DNA from: Bemisia tabaci
Lineage: Eukaryota > Arthropoda > Insecta > Hemiptera > Aleyrodidae
Assembly: GCF_918797505.1 (NCBI RefSeq)
Contig: NC_092795.1
Span: 5,179,434-5,243,433, forward strand
DNA length: 64,000 nucleotides
Direction: 5' to 3'
Shown here: positions 52,393-63,379 of the stretch, one piece after another
Numbering within the stretch: the stretch's first letter is position 1
Layout: each line of letters begins with the position of its first letter
Program-made: the position numbers and the translations under genes
The notes under the pieces: model-generated
Seen by the model: the letters and a program-made list of their open reading frames with translations, nothing else
Database searches by the model: none
What the model was told of the DNA's origin: nothing

Positions 52393-52563
52393 CTGCTATG
52401 CTCAGAAAAAACGCCGTATAAACCTTCCGACGTTGTCAAATCCCATAAAACAAAACACAAACTTTGTATGAAACTTGCTAGTATTATTACTCCAATTTTT
52501 CAGATTATTTTTTTCGCAATTAATCTAAAACATTTGAAAATTTCAAGGGAAAATGCTCTTGAG
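52393..52563. mobile_element. Family A fragment (left two-thirds)
   Basis: CTGCTATGCTCAGAAAAAAC then GCCGTATAAACCTTCCGACG, then TTTTTCAGATTATTTTTTTC as in other A interiors. The right terminus is absent. Confidence 0.7.
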
Positions 52564-52717
52564 ACTTAATAATAAGTAGATTACCTGACACATTTTGGTA
52601 AGTCTTACATACACTCACATATATTAAATTGAATTACGGCAATACTGTTACGCTAGAACCGCCAAAACTCACGTGAAATTCTAATGAAATTTACGAGGGT
52701 TTCATATATTTAAAGGG

Positions 52718-53447
52718 CAGGGCCGGATTCACCTACTTGCCGCCCATGGGCCGCCGCCGCGCCGCCCCCTCCTCATTCGTTTTGAAACTCGATAAAAACC
52801 ATCGAGCGGACGTGCCGCATAAGACGCATTTACTCGTGTTGAACACATTTATTGGGAAAGCCCTGTCAACACAACTAGCAAAGGAACTTTGCGCGAAATG
52901 TTGAGTTTCGTAAACCTATCTCTGTGTGGAGAAGGCCTCCCATGTTTGGCGCAAAGCGTGAAGTATTCAGACAGTCTTGTAGGCGATATGCGTTTCACGC
53001 CGACCGCTGCTGAAGCTGAACGCACTGTTGGACGCAATGCGTGAAGTATTCACGCAGTCTTGTAGGCGCTATTCGTTTCACGCGGACCGCACTGTGTTTG
53101 ATGCAATGCGAGAAGTATTCGTGCAGTCTTGAAGGCGCTAATATGTTTGACATGCCGATCGCCGCGCCGAGGCTTCTCCTTTTCATCTCAAGCCCTCGTT
53201 ATTATTTCTCTCTAAGTCGCGCATTGAAGGTACTGTCTCTTGTATCACTAAGAGACGACAAAATTAGAAATTACTATACTCTCAGTAAATGAGAGATTTT
53301 GTCGCCTTTTCTCGTTTGTAATTTTTTTTTTTGTCTAAATTCGATTTTTTTTATACCTACACTTAAAAAAATTGCAAATTTTTGCCGCCCCTAAGATTTG
53401 CCGCCATGGGCCGCGGCCCATGTGGCCACCCCCTTAATCCGGCCCTT
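52718..53447. mobile_element. K1 hAT-like non-autonomous element
   Basis: Left CAGGGCCGGATTCACC with GCCGCCCATGGGCCG. Right GCCGCCATGGGCCGCGGCCC then CTTAATCCGGCCCTT. Flanking octamers TTAAAGGG and TGAAAGGG match at 7 of 8 positions. CAGGGCCGGAT ends with 8-bp duplications are typical of hAT elements. It encodes no transposase and carries three L units (52943-53168). Confidence 0.85.
52943..53168 (+). repeat. Family L tandem array inside K1
   Basis: Units 52943-53025, 53026-53092 and 53093-53168 each contain GCRAWGCGWGAAGTATTC, then CAGTCTTGWAGGCG and TTYSACRYGCCGAYCGC or close variants. Spacing is 83 and 67 bp. The 83-bp unit has a 14-16 bp insertion near its end. Confidence 0.85.
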
Positions 53448-54111
53448 TGAAAGGGGGGGGGGGAGGATCATAAATTTTAAGAAAAATACCCTGAGATTTC
53501 AATTTTTCAGTGTTTCGTAGAAATTTCACGGTAATATTTTAAATTTGTATTTTTCATGAAATTTTCGCAGATTTGAGGAATCGCAGGGCAGGTTGTATGG
53601 CTCTCAGAGAAATTGATTATATTTAAAAATTGTCCAAATAATCATTTTTGACAAATCACACAATGAGTGGCAACACGGAGGATGCTAAACGCGGGCTTGA
53701 GCCTGAAAGCTTGATTACAGGTCGCACGGTTTGGCAATAACGGATCTGTTTCCCCACGATAACACTCTCAAAGACAAAGAGAATACAAATATCAGTTTTG
53801 GAAGCCCCCTTTTAATAAGAGATTCCCCCGGTTTGCGGGCCGCTATAATATACTTGAAATTTCGGGCGCACGTCATTTTACGAGATTCGCGGCTTCTGCG
53901 AGCCCTATCTTCCGAGTGGGAAACCTTTCAGAGACGGACAAACAACGGCGGTTGAAAGGCAACTCCATTTTGTTGGTTAATGATAAGCGCACGAGCTCCG
54001 TTAAAACACTCGGAGTCCGTGTTTCCAAATCTTACGTTTTAATTGGTTTTTTCGGTGGATGAGCTCGACGTTGCTCCCTTAAAAAAGTTCATTGGTGAAT
54101 AAAACGGACCA
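53448..54111. other. Unassigned spacer
   Basis: Begins with the K1 target duplication and an 11-G run at 53453-53463. No gene or repeat recognised. Confidence 0.4.
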
Positions 54112-54192
54112 CCTGGAAAAAAGGTCGCTTGCATCTAGAGCCCATACTCTTAAAAACATTGCCAAGAAAAATTACTCTTGATTCAATCAGAA
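54112..54192. mobile_element. Family B fragment (one arm)
   Basis: CCTGGAAAAAAGGTCGCTTG then CATCTAGAGCCCATACTCTT and AAAAATTACTCTTGATTCAA. It ends at ATTCAATCAG where a C terminus begins. Confidence 0.75.
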
Positions 54193-54250
54193 ACTGCCCC
54201 GTTAAATTTGGCATCGGCTGATGTGGATTGGTTTCTTTCTGCTGAACGCG
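54193..54250. mobile_element. Family C terminus, inverted copy
   Basis: AACTGCCCCGTTAAATTTGG then GCTGATGTGGATTGGTTTCT and GCTGAACGCG is the reverse complement of 54481-54541, the left end of the C element on the other side of the B insertion. Confidence 0.8.
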
Positions 54251-54481
54251 CACTGGAAATAAAATTCGCTTGGATCTAGAGTCCACACTCTTAAAAACAT
54301 TGGCAAGAAAAATTACTCTTGATTCAATCAGAGTTTTGCTTAAATCAAAAGACAATCCTCTTAAATCAAGAGGCTTGGCTCTTCGATTCAATGAAAAATC
54401 CGATTTAAATTCAGAGTTTTCTTTCTTGTCAATGTTATTAAGAGTTTGGATTCTAGATCCAAGCGAATTTTTTTTCCAGTG
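54251..54481. mobile_element. Family B foldback, copy 4, inside C sequence
   Basis: CACTGGAAATAAAATTCGCT then TGGATCTAGAGTCCACACTC mirrored by GAGTTTGGATTCTAGATCCA then AGCGAATTTTTTTTCCAGTG. Variant with CGCTTGG where other B copies have ACATTGG. Confidence 0.9.
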
Positions 54482-54726
54482 CACGTTCAGCAGAAAGAAA
54501 CCAATCTACATCAGCCGATGCTAAATTTAACGGGGCAGTTTCATTTTTTACAATAGAACTTTAGTGCGGCTTCCTTTAAAAAAATTTATGGAATTTTCCT
54601 CGCACTATACAAAAAATTTCAATATGCAAAAATTCGCACAACCATTTTCATCGAGCAATTAAATTGCCTCATTAAAATTGGCAATAGCTGATGCAGCTAG
54701 GTTCTTTTTTATACTGAACGTGGTCC
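54482..54726. mobile_element. Family C MITE, copy 4
   Basis: CACGTTCAGCAGAAAGAAAC then CAATCTACATCAGCCGATGC at the left. AATAGCTGATGCAGCTAGGT and ACTGAACGTGGTCC at the right. GTGCGGCTTCCTTTAAAAAA corresponds to the inner block. Confidence 0.8.
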
Positions 54727-54738
54727 AAACAGAGCTCT

Positions 54739-55207
54739 TGCATATCCGAAGGATTTACAGTTGAAGTACATTTTTTCAGTAAAATTTCGCGAGGCACACG
54801 ATAGTGTCGCTGATTTTCTCTGAAACAAACTTCAAACCTCCAACAAGCTCTAAAAGTTGAGGCCGAATGGAAAGGATATCCCACGCTACTCTGAGGGTCA
54901 CCCTCTATATCCAATCAAACTCTTCATGCCAAGATAGGGAGCAAATATAGTCGCAGGGTTGCCGTGGTGCTGGTTGTAGAGTATCCAAAAAAAGGCAACC
55001 CTCTTGATGTATTTGATCCCTATCTTAGCATTAAGAGTTTGACTGAATATTTAGGTGGACTATCATGGTAGCGTGGAGTATGCCCTTCGTTACTGCCTCA
55101 ACCTCGAGAGCTTTTTTTGAGCTTTCGAGTTCGTGTCAGAAAGAACCCGTGGCATCATCGTAATTTGGTTTTTACAAATACCACTCTCGAGGGTTTACAG
55201 TGGATGC
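54739..55207. mobile_element. J6 large foldback, older copy
   Basis: GGATATCCCACGCTACTCTG, CTTCATGCCAAGATAGGGAG, loop GGGTTGCCG...GGCAACCC, GATCCCTATCTTAGCATTAA and CTCGAGAGCTTTTTTTGAGC correspond in order to 22043-22555. The arms have diverged from each other far more than in copy 1. Confidence 0.85.
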
Positions 55208-55729
55208 CTCTGTCATTTCATCCTTGCTAAGCTCCTAGGATGTATTTTCAAGTCGGTGTGATAAGCTTTATAAAAGCGGTACATATTAACACCTTCAAAT
55301 CAAGACGGTTGCGAATAAATTATCTTGTGCTCACTAACGAGGAATTTGCGCTTTTCTATGTTTGAGTAATGAACGTGGGACCTTGAAAATATTTCGCGAG
55401 CATAAGAACAAACTACATTATTGCTTACAGCCGTAAGGTCATTTCTGTCAGACAGGATGTGCAGTTGCCTTTCGTTCAAACAAAGGAGAAAAACTTTATG
55501 ACTGGCTACTCAAGTGCAATAAAATAGACTCTTAGCGATGAAAGAAGCGAATCCCGGTTTTTGAAATAGATTTCCTGATTTTTCCCTGATTCAGACCGGA
55601 GTTTTTTCCCTCGGTCTCCGGTAGGTTCCCGTTTTACGGTATAGGTTCATTTCTCCGTTGCCCATGTCTCCTGCTCAACGGCAGCACCGTAAGGTTAACT
55701 AAATAAAATTTAACGGGGCGACACGCCAA
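55208..55729. other. Unassigned spacer
   Basis: M-type TTTCCTGATTTTTCCCTGAT at 55570. Otherwise no feature recognised. Confidence 0.35.
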
Positions 55730-56030
55730 CCTCAGCCGCCCGTTATCCAGCGATCAAGCTGGAGCGAACGCAATTTGCGACTCCCGGGACGCCAAACTCA
55801 ATTTTCGCCGACGCGCTGAAACGAAAACGGCACCGCGTCGCGACGCCGCCGACGCCGGAGGAGGGAGGGGGAGGGGGTCACGGCGACGTGACGGAAGGGG
55901 CCGAGGGGGGGGGCGCAACCCGAGGTTCAAGGTCGGGGAAAGGAAGGACCCCCGAGGAAGGGTGGGAGGGGGCCGGCCGGATCCCCCGTCGCAAGGAAAC
56001 GGAACCGAACCAATTTCGTCTAATCTCAAT
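55730..56030. promoter_or_regulatory. CpG-rich island, possible regulatory or first-exon DNA
   Basis: Dense CpG (GCCGACGCGCTG, CCGCGTCGCGACGCCGCCGA) followed by G-rich strings. No frame with a recognised domain on either strand. The composition differs sharply from the AT-rich surroundings. A regulatory role is inference only. Confidence 0.3.
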
Positions 56031-56539
56031 TAATCTCGCTGTTGCACTCACGACAACGATGTAGCGGTGAAGGGAAGTGCACGGTGGGAAAAGTTGTTTT
56101 CTCAGGGATTCGCTCGTTTTCAGGGCAGCGATGAGTGGCGTTTAACGTGATTTCTGTCGAAAGTGTCGCGGGGTACAGGGAAATTGTGCCGAGTGGAAAA
56201 AATGAGGGGCCATTACTGAGAATGGACTGAATATCTATACGGCCAAAGGGCGAAACCACGTAACTATACACGGTGTTTCAATATATCCACTCTTATTTTA
56301 TTTTTTCAAGGAGACATAAGCCAACAACATAGCTTGAAATTTTCACCGGTTATTCTGCTAAAGGAGAAGAAAAATCTGGGAAGTTTTCGAGAAATTATGT
56401 TGAATAGTTTTCCGAGGGAACGATAAACTATGATAGGAAGTCTCCAACGTTGAAAACGGAGATATGCGATTTTGCTTTATGGCAAAGAAAAACTTTGACT
56501 TACGGCGAGAAAGACTTAGGGATCATGAAGAAGAGGATG
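56031..56539. other. Unassigned spacer
   Basis: About 510 bp without a recognised repeat or gene. Confidence 0.35.
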
Positions 56540-56705
56540 CATGAATACGTGTGTTATTGAGGGTAGAACGCAGTGGCTCGTATCTTGATTCAACAGTTGG
56601 ATTACATTTTGGAATTTGGAAACATGAATACGTGTGCCATTGAGGGTAGAACGCAGTGGTTCGGATCTTGATTCAACAGTTGGATTACATTTTGGAATTT
56701 GGAAA
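56540..56705. repeat. 83-bp tandem duplication covering a D terminus
   Basis: Units 56540-56622 and 56623-56705 share CATGAATACGTGTG, ATTGAGGGTAGAACGCAGTG and TTGGATTACATTTTGGAATT with about four differences. The duplicated segment includes the left end of a family D element. Confidence 0.9.
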
Positions 56706-56822
56706 CACTATCTCTGGCTCTCCCATTACAGTACATATCTGCAAGAGGAAACCAATGACATATATGCTGTTTCTAAAATGGACCAAAAATAGTAGTTCTT
56801 TGTTGCAAAATGTAATAATTCA
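56675..56822. mobile_element. Family D foldback
   Basis: TTGGATTACATTTTGGAATT then TGGAAACACTATCTCTGGC pairs with AGTAGTTCTTTGTTGCAAAA then TGTAATAATTCA. CAATGACATATATGCTGTTT and CTAAAATGG lie in the middle as in the copy at 25394. Confidence 0.7.
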
Positions 56823-58108
56823 GGTGTTAGAGAGATTTTGAAGTATTACTTACAATAAAATTCTTATTGACTTTTCCGCTGAATCAAATTAAAAAGCGTA
56901 CCTGGAACAGAGAGAGAAACAAAAATTCATTAGATGATGTTTTAAGCTTAAATTTTCTAGGAAATATAGAGGAAAAACTTCTGGGTGCAATGCTCGATAA
57001 AATGATGAGTTGGGCACAAGTCAAATCCCATTCAAATTCGCATAAGCGTATGAACTTGTTATTCTTACTGAAATAATTATACTCCTACCGCTCAACTGAC
57101 GTTAACACGAGGTAAATGAGCCTTCATGGGAGGGGGAGGGGGGAGGAATAATGAACAAGGTAATACGGGTTGAATGAAACGTAAACCAACTGAACACCAG
57201 GAAATTTCGATTGAAAAATGAGTAATTAAAGAAAGTTCCTTGACTTCTTTTAAGACTTGCTGATCTAGACACGAGAAAATCTACAACCACGTGATATGAC
57301 GCGTAAAAACTCGCCTTCTCAGTGAGCAAAATTGTTCTCATTTTCTTTATTTAGAAATATTTACATGAAATTTACGATGGAAAAATATTAGGAAAATAAT
57401 CGTCATCAAAACTTTGTTAAATTAAAAACTCTTTCATACTGGCGATACTATACACACCAAAAAAAATTGAAAAATATGCAACATTAAGGACTGAAATAAT
57501 CTGTGTGTAAAGTTTATGAAAAGCGTTCGCTAAAATTGACTAAACAAAACGACAAAAAATGCCACTTTTTAGTAAGAAAGAACAAGGAAGATTTCCTAGG
57601 TGACTTGGATGTTTCAAACAGTTTTTTTCAAGAGCTTTCAAATTGAAAAGTTTTACAAATTTGTTTCAACAGCCAAATCTTCTAGAGTTGTTTCAGCTAA
57701 CTCGGCGCTGTGCTCAATTTATCCGAGTCACTGAATGAGACGAGTGCCTGACTTTCCTAGAGCATTCCTACATTGCTTAGTTCTCCATGGTTCTTTTTAC
57801 ACGGGAGAAGCTCTGATCGATTGTCGCGAAACCCATGAAAGTAAAGCTTTCCCAAGATGTTGCAGTTACTCGATGGTGAGTGATTTCGAGTGGGAACCGA
57901 GAAACGGAAGGGGGGAGGGAGAGAGGGTATAATAGGCGAGACGGAATAGGGCGCGCCGGGAAATACGGAAATAAACGAGGAAATAACGAGACGATTTTGC
58001 TTTCGACGCGCCGAGAGCAATCCCGTTAAGCCGCGCGTTTAATCTCACGAAAAATTATCCCGGCTGCAAGACCGAGCAAAAAAATCGCCTGATTTTACAC
58101 TAGCAATA
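56823..58108. other. Unassigned 1.3 kb stretch
   Basis: AT-rich, with a G-rich string near 57130 and a GA-rich one near 57905. Frames below 90 codons, none recognised. Confidence 0.35.
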
Positions 58109-58360
58109 CTGCCGCACTAAGGAAGAACGCAGTATGAGCCTTCAGGCGCTGCCAAACTTCTTCAGGTAAATCACTAATTTTCGGGAAAACTTGTAAATAT
58201 TTTTCCTTCAAATTCTTCGGAGCATTTAATTTCTAATCTGATCTAAAGTGTCTGAAAATTTCAAAGAGAAATATCCAGTTTTCTTTGAAAATAAATATTT
58301 TCTGAGAAGAAATTGACAACATTCGAAGTCAACATACGTCGTTCTTCCTTGGCACGGCGG
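58109..58360. mobile_element. Family A MITE
   Basis: CTGCCGCACTAAGGAAGAAC and GTTCTTCCTTGGCACGGCGG bound 252 bp. GGCGCTGCCAAACTTCTTCA on the left; AGAAATTGACAACATTCG on the right. Confidence 0.88.
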
Positions 58361-58730
58361 AATAGGCACCATCCGCGCAGGTTAATGTTCGCCGAACAAG
58401 TTCGCAAAATCTTCTCAAACTTTGGCTTGGCTTGAAACGCCTTCATTTTTTTTGATACTCTACGCTTTGTCAGGGAGTTAGTTTAGTTGCCCGTCCGATT
58501 TGAACCCAACTAAGGTCATGGATCTGACTGGACACTCCCTCGCGTGTGCCTGCTACTAAAAGGTTGTTCCGGAAGAAAAAAAGTCTGTTCACCTTAAAGC
58601 AAAATAATCAGTACTCGAATCATGATAATTTGTTTTTGGATTTTATGTGTTCTATTCATTCACTGGCAGCTTGCAAATTGCTAATTATTGCTAACTGCCT
58701 GCGATATCCATACTCTCCGGGAGACCTATA
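58361..58730. other. Unassigned spacer between A copies
   Basis: 370 bp with nothing recognised. Confidence 0.35.
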
Positions 58731-58984
58731 CTGCCGTGCTAAGGAAGAACGCCGTGTGAGCCTTCAGACGTTGCCAAAATTTCCTTTGACAAATCACCAA
58801 TTTTCGAGAAAATTCGTGCATATTTCTCTTCCAATTTCTCGGAGAATTTTGCTCGTAATTGAATCTAAAAAGTCTAAAAATTTCAAGGAAAAAAATTGAT
58901 AATTTTCCTCAAAAATAAGCATTTTATTGGAGGCAATTTGGCAACGCTCGAATGCTCATAAGGCGTTTTTCCTTGGCACGGCAG
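58731..58984. mobile_element. Family A MITE
   Basis: CTGCCGTGCTAAGGAAGAAC and GTTTTTCCTTGGCACGGCAG. GACGTTGCCAAAATTTCCTT and GGCAATTTGGCAACGCTCG. It is flanked by TATA-type sequence on both sides (CTATA / TATAG), compatible with a TA target. Confidence 0.92.
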
Positions 58985-59756
58985 TATAGTTACCAGTACT
59001 AGATTCCTGACTGAGCGTCCTAGACGTGTGATTAAAACTGCAAGAAATCTAGTGCTAACAATGCGAAAATTCCTATGAGGCATCTATAACTACGCAGTCT
59101 AGTACCCACTACTACTGTTCGTTTTTTCCGTGCGAACGGGTTTCAACTGAGCTAAAGCGGGTTCATCAACCTGACAGACTTAAACAGAGATTGCTGAACT
59201 ACATTTTCAGGGGTATTATGTGAAGGCTCACCCGGCTAAAGACGGGGCTTCAATGGAACACTGATTTTGCGAGATTCCGTGGTTAATGAGACCATGCCAC
59301 TTAAGTACTGAACTCGATGGCTCCAGCACATGCATGCTCATAACCCGGTCGGATTACAAATTGAATCGAATCATGCAAAAAAAAACGAGAGCTCAAACAC
59401 TCACGAGCTCTGACTTCCACTGTAAATTAAGCCCGGCATGGTTCACGGGTATTCGGACTTTTGCCTTTTTTGCAGGTCAAATTATTCAATTAATTTTAAC
59501 ATTCGTCATGTAAAAAAGGCGAGAATCCGAATATTCATGAGCCATACTAGACTTGATCAGCAACGGAAGCTAGGGTCCATGAGTTTCTGGACTTCTGCCT
59601 TTTTTGCTCAACTTGCGATTCAATTAGATTGTATCAGATTGAGTGCTAGTTTAAGCACTTTCGTGGGACAGGGGGGAATGAATCACTTGTATTACCTCCT
59701 CCCTTCTTTTTAATGCCCACTATTTAGACGAGCTGTTACTCGACAATCCTTAATAC
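58985..59756. other. Unassigned spacer with weak direct repeat
   Basis: CGGACTTTTGCCTTTTTTGC (59454) and GGACTTCTGCCTTTTTTGCT (59589) with a following ATTCAATT suggest an old duplication. No gene recognised. Confidence 0.4.
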
Positions 59757-60005
59757 AGGATGATAAGTTTCCTTGGATTTCAAAATTCCCTTACGTTTCT
59801 GAGTTTTAGGACATTGAATACCCTGACTTTCCTATGTTTTTTTTTTTACCTGATTTTTCATAAAAAAATTGTTCACTTTAAAGTTTTAAACCCAAAGTTT
59901 CTTGAAATTGAAAAAAATGAAATTGCTTGTCTGGGAAAAAATGTCGGGTTCCGCAGCTGAATTCGCTGGCTTTTCAGGGATACGTAAAATTCTGTGACTT
60001 CTGAA
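59757..60005. repeat. Family M-like fragment
   Basis: AGTTTCCTTGGATTTCAAAA, CCCTGACTTTCCTATG and TTTTCAGGGATACG. The diagnostic GTTGCCAC ends are not clear. Confidence 0.5.
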
Positions 60006-60825
60006 AAACTTGTAACTCCGCATTAAGGGTGTGGACAATTTTGACACAGACTGGTGTTAACTCTTCCACCTCTATGGACTCAGCTCCAAGTTAACCATGG
60101 ACTAGTTCTCACACTAAATAAATCACGTAATCAATAAACCACTAATTGTAATCCATACTTTTCTCCTAAATAATTGCAAAACTTGAGAACTGAATTTTTT
60201 GTCCCATAATATCTTTCCCTCCAATGATCAAGTTTCTTTTTCAGTAATATATGTATATCCCTACCCTCGCAAGTTCTGACCCTGAGTAAACAAAGGGGCT
60301 TTCTTTGTCAACTCTTCTGAAAAAATTATTCTTTGTTATATGTAAACGTCAACGCGAGACTTCTCTCTGGATTTTCTTTCGCATACATTCCGCCTTCCTC
60401 CGTTCGTATTCAAAAAGAAAGTCGCACAAACATCAAGCAATTAATTATTACAGCATCTCATCCCCGTCTGTCAGTATTGAGCCAGGCTCTCCATGACCAT
60501 TGTTGTACCATAGTGCGATAGAATAACTTTTGTCCCCTTTGGAGTTGTATACGGAGTTTTGAATACAACTTGCCACTCTTGTACAGGATTATCATGTCTA
60601 TTTCATCCGTCCCTTGTATTCAAGTCTTAGTATACATATTGAGGGTAGTTGTCATAATGCGCTCATAAATTCGCGTTTATCTTCGACTATTGTGAAACAA
60701 AAAAAACTATCGACTAGAACTGTTGCCGTTCAAATCAAGAGCGGGTTTGTGGCAGATCACTACAATTCCTCGCAGGGATCTAGTTACACGGTTGAATTTT
60801 CTTAGGGGTTTTAAAAAAATTCATT
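60006..60825. other. Unassigned spacer
   Basis: 820 bp. No repeat family, RNA gene or recognised protein. Confidence 0.35.
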
Positions 60826-61580
60826 CAGGGCCGGATTTATCTACTTGTCGCCCATGGGCCGCCTATATTTTGCCGCCCTCCCTTCTCATGCATAAGGACG
60901 GCATTTACTCGTGTTGAACGCATTTTTTGGGAGAGCCCTGTCAACAATACTAGCAAAAGTTCACGGAACTTTGCGCGAATGTTAAGTTTCGTAAACCTTT
61001 CTCTGTGTGGACAAGGCCTTCCTTTCATAAGAAATTAACGAAAAAATTATGAAAGAACAAACATAAATGTGGATTAATGATTTTAACTTCCGCCGCCGCG
61101 CCGCGCAGACCGCACCGTGTTTAGCGCAATGCGTGAAGTATTCCGACAGTCTTGTAGGCGCTATGCGTTTCACGCGGTTCGCACTGTGTTTGCTGCAATG
61201 CGTGAAGTATTCATGCATTCTTGTAGGCGCTATCCGTTTCCACGCTGACCGCAATGACCGCGCTGTATTTGATGCAATGCGTGAAGTATTCGTGCAGTTT
61301 TGTAGGCGCTAATATGCGTTACATGCCGCGCCGAGGGCCTCTCCTTATCATCTCAAGTCTTCGTCATCATCTCTCTCTAAGTCGCGCCGTTCCAGGCCAA
61401 ATTGCGTGTTTGGTTTCTCTCTTAACTCGACTAATTAAAGGTGCTGTCTCTTGTATCATTGAAAGACGACAAAATTAGAAATTACTGTACTCTCAGGAAA
61501 GAGAGATTTGGTCGCCTTCTCTCGTTTGTAATTGTTTTTTCTAAATTCGATTCTTTTACATACCTATATTTAAAAAATTT
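60826..61580. mobile_element. K2 hAT-like element, right end lost
   Basis: CAGGGCCGGATTTATCTACT then GTCGCCCATGGGCCGCC starts as K1, and CTTTGCGCGAATGTTAAGTT, L units, AGACGACAAAATTAGAAATT and GAGAGATTTGGTCGCC follow in the same order. It ends in TATTTAAAAAATTTCCATTT without the GGCCCATG...CCGGCCC terminus. No transposase. Confidence 0.85.
61116..61331 (+). repeat. Family L tandem array inside K2
   Basis: Units 61116-61184, 61185-61263 and 61264-61331 each carry GCAATGCGTGAAGTATTC, TTGTAGGCGCTA and CGTT-CACGC or a close variant. Three units as in K1, but the longer unit is now the second. Confidence 0.85.
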
Positions 61581-61977
61581 CCATTTACAAACCTGTGACT
61601 GTAGTTTATGTCCAAAAGTATGCTGATTTTTGCGTGCTATTAGAAGAAAAATGAGTGACAAGACCGGTTCGTTTGAGACGCCTATCAGTCTTAGAATGAA
61701 AGAAGAATTTGCAGGAGGACATTTCAAAAATGAAAGGTACAAAAGAAAAAACGAATAGTATTATCAATCATATTTGCGGGTGATTTCGAGCCAACCAAGG
61801 GATATGGTTAAAAAACCATCTTATTGGTGAAGTTCGTCCATTATCATGTTATTCCTACAAGGACGACGGCCAATTCAATTTCTTGGTTGGTGCCAAAATC
61901 AACTACAAACATGATTAAACCATTCCTTTTTTCGCCTCCCGGCTCAATTCTTTCCTCCCTTTTCCAAATGAAGCGAT
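61581..61977. other. Unassigned spacer
   Basis: About 400 bp without a recognised feature. Confidence 0.35.
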
Positions 61978-62213
61978 GCACAGTGGATCGAGTTCATGAT
62001 AGAGGTCGGACAAAATTTGGAAATTTTAAAAGCTTTATAAGTCTGTTGAATCAAAACTTTTAAATCTTAAAAATGGCTCCATTGCTTTCCTTGTGAAATT
62101 ATCTTTTACAATCACCCCTTATCATTTAAAATGTGACGAAATTAACATCAAAATTTGTAGTTTTAGTCACAAATTTCATGTCCGACCTCTCTAATTGACT
62201 CGATCCATTGTGC
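61978..62213. mobile_element. Family F MITE, copy 5
   Basis: GCACAGTGGATCGAGTTCAT then AGAGGTCGGACAAAATTTGG; AATGGCTCCATTGCTTTCCT; right TTTCATGTCCGACCTCTCTA then ATTGACTCGATCCATTGTGC. 236 bp. Confidence 0.9.
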
Positions 62214-62906
62214 GACGTATCGTCCTTAGTATGACATAATGTTAAAGGTCTCCTTAATTTCCTTTAACCACAAGATAAACTACACACGGCCTCCCTGAAG
62301 AACAGAACTATTAAAGAGCAACCATGAATACAACCCTCAAATCCTATCAGCTTCCATCGCTGCAGCGTTCAGAAATTCGCCAACAACCGACCGCGCCGCG
62401 GCCATGCATTATTAGCGTAGAAGTTTGCATAATCCCGATCAGAGACCGTGCGGAAAGTACCCTCGTATCAACATCGGGCGCACAACGCAACGCAGACAAA
62501 ACATCGAAGACAACAGGGTAAACAATAGCAAAGGTGGTCTGGTCTGGTGGCAGCTGATGCATCGCGAGGTATTGGCACGTTTAATCTATGGCACGAGCCG
62601 AGATTTATAGGAGACACCCCCCCCCCCCCCTCCGTCCACCCTGGGCGAGTGTCACAATCCCGGGAGAAAATAAATCTCTCCCGGCTGAAGGAAGGGGATC
62701 GCGGAGGATGTCTCCCGAGCACGTGTGACACAACAGCCACGTTTTCCGCGGATTCAGATCTGGGTAATCCTACTCTTGGGCGAAAGGACCGCGGGGCAGG
62801 CTAAGAGAATAAAAGCAACGCGCTGCGTGATTCTGCATCAACATTTCATGTGGAGCACGATGGACGGACTGGACACTTCCAAATTCAGCTTTTAGGAGAA
62901 AAAATA
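62214..62906. other. Unassigned spacer with 13-C run
   Basis: The C run is at 62618-62630 in a GC-rich segment 62550-62800. The small frames are compositional. No repeat family. Confidence 0.4.
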
Positions 62907-63128
62907 CACTGGGGGGAAAAAACTCCGGCTTTGGAAGCGGTACTTACGGGCTAAATAGACATACCGTCCGTTCCGGGCTTAGAAACCGGGAGTTCCGGGT
63001 AAAGGAGCCGTTTGCTCTGCCTACTGAAACCGGAGCAGTCACAGCTACGGCTCCTGCACCCGGGACTTTCGGTCTCGGAGCCAGGTGCGGACGATATGTC
63101 CACATAATCTGTAATTACGGTTTCCAGC
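62907..63128. mobile_element. Family Q foldback, copy 2
   Basis: CACTGGGGGGAAAAAACTCC at the left and ACGGTTTCCAGCG at the right. TAGACATACCGTCCGTTCCG faces GTGCGGACGATATGTCCACA, and CTACGGCTCCTGCACCCGGG is shared with copy 1. Confidence 0.75.
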
Positions 63129-63150
63129 GGGCTGATCGTTGAAATTGATA

Positions 63151-63379
63151 CACTGGAAGAAAAAACACATTGAATCTAGAGTCCAGACTCTTGAAAACAT
63201 TGACAAGAAAAAGGACTCTTGATTCAAGCAGATTTAAGCTTAAATCAAAAGGAAATCCGCTCAAATTAAGAGGCTTGGTTCTTGATTTAAGTTTAAATCT
63301 GATTGAATCAAGAGTATTTTATCTTGTCGATGTTTTTAAGAGTCTGAACTTTGGATCCAATGTGTTTTTTTTACCAATG
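63151..63379. mobile_element. Family B foldback, copy 5
   Basis: CACTGGAAGAAAAAACACAT then TGAATCTAGAGTCCAGACTC mirrored by GAGTCTGAACTTTGGATCCA then ATGTGTTTTTTTTACCAATG. 229 bp; only 22 bp from Q2. Confidence 0.9.
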
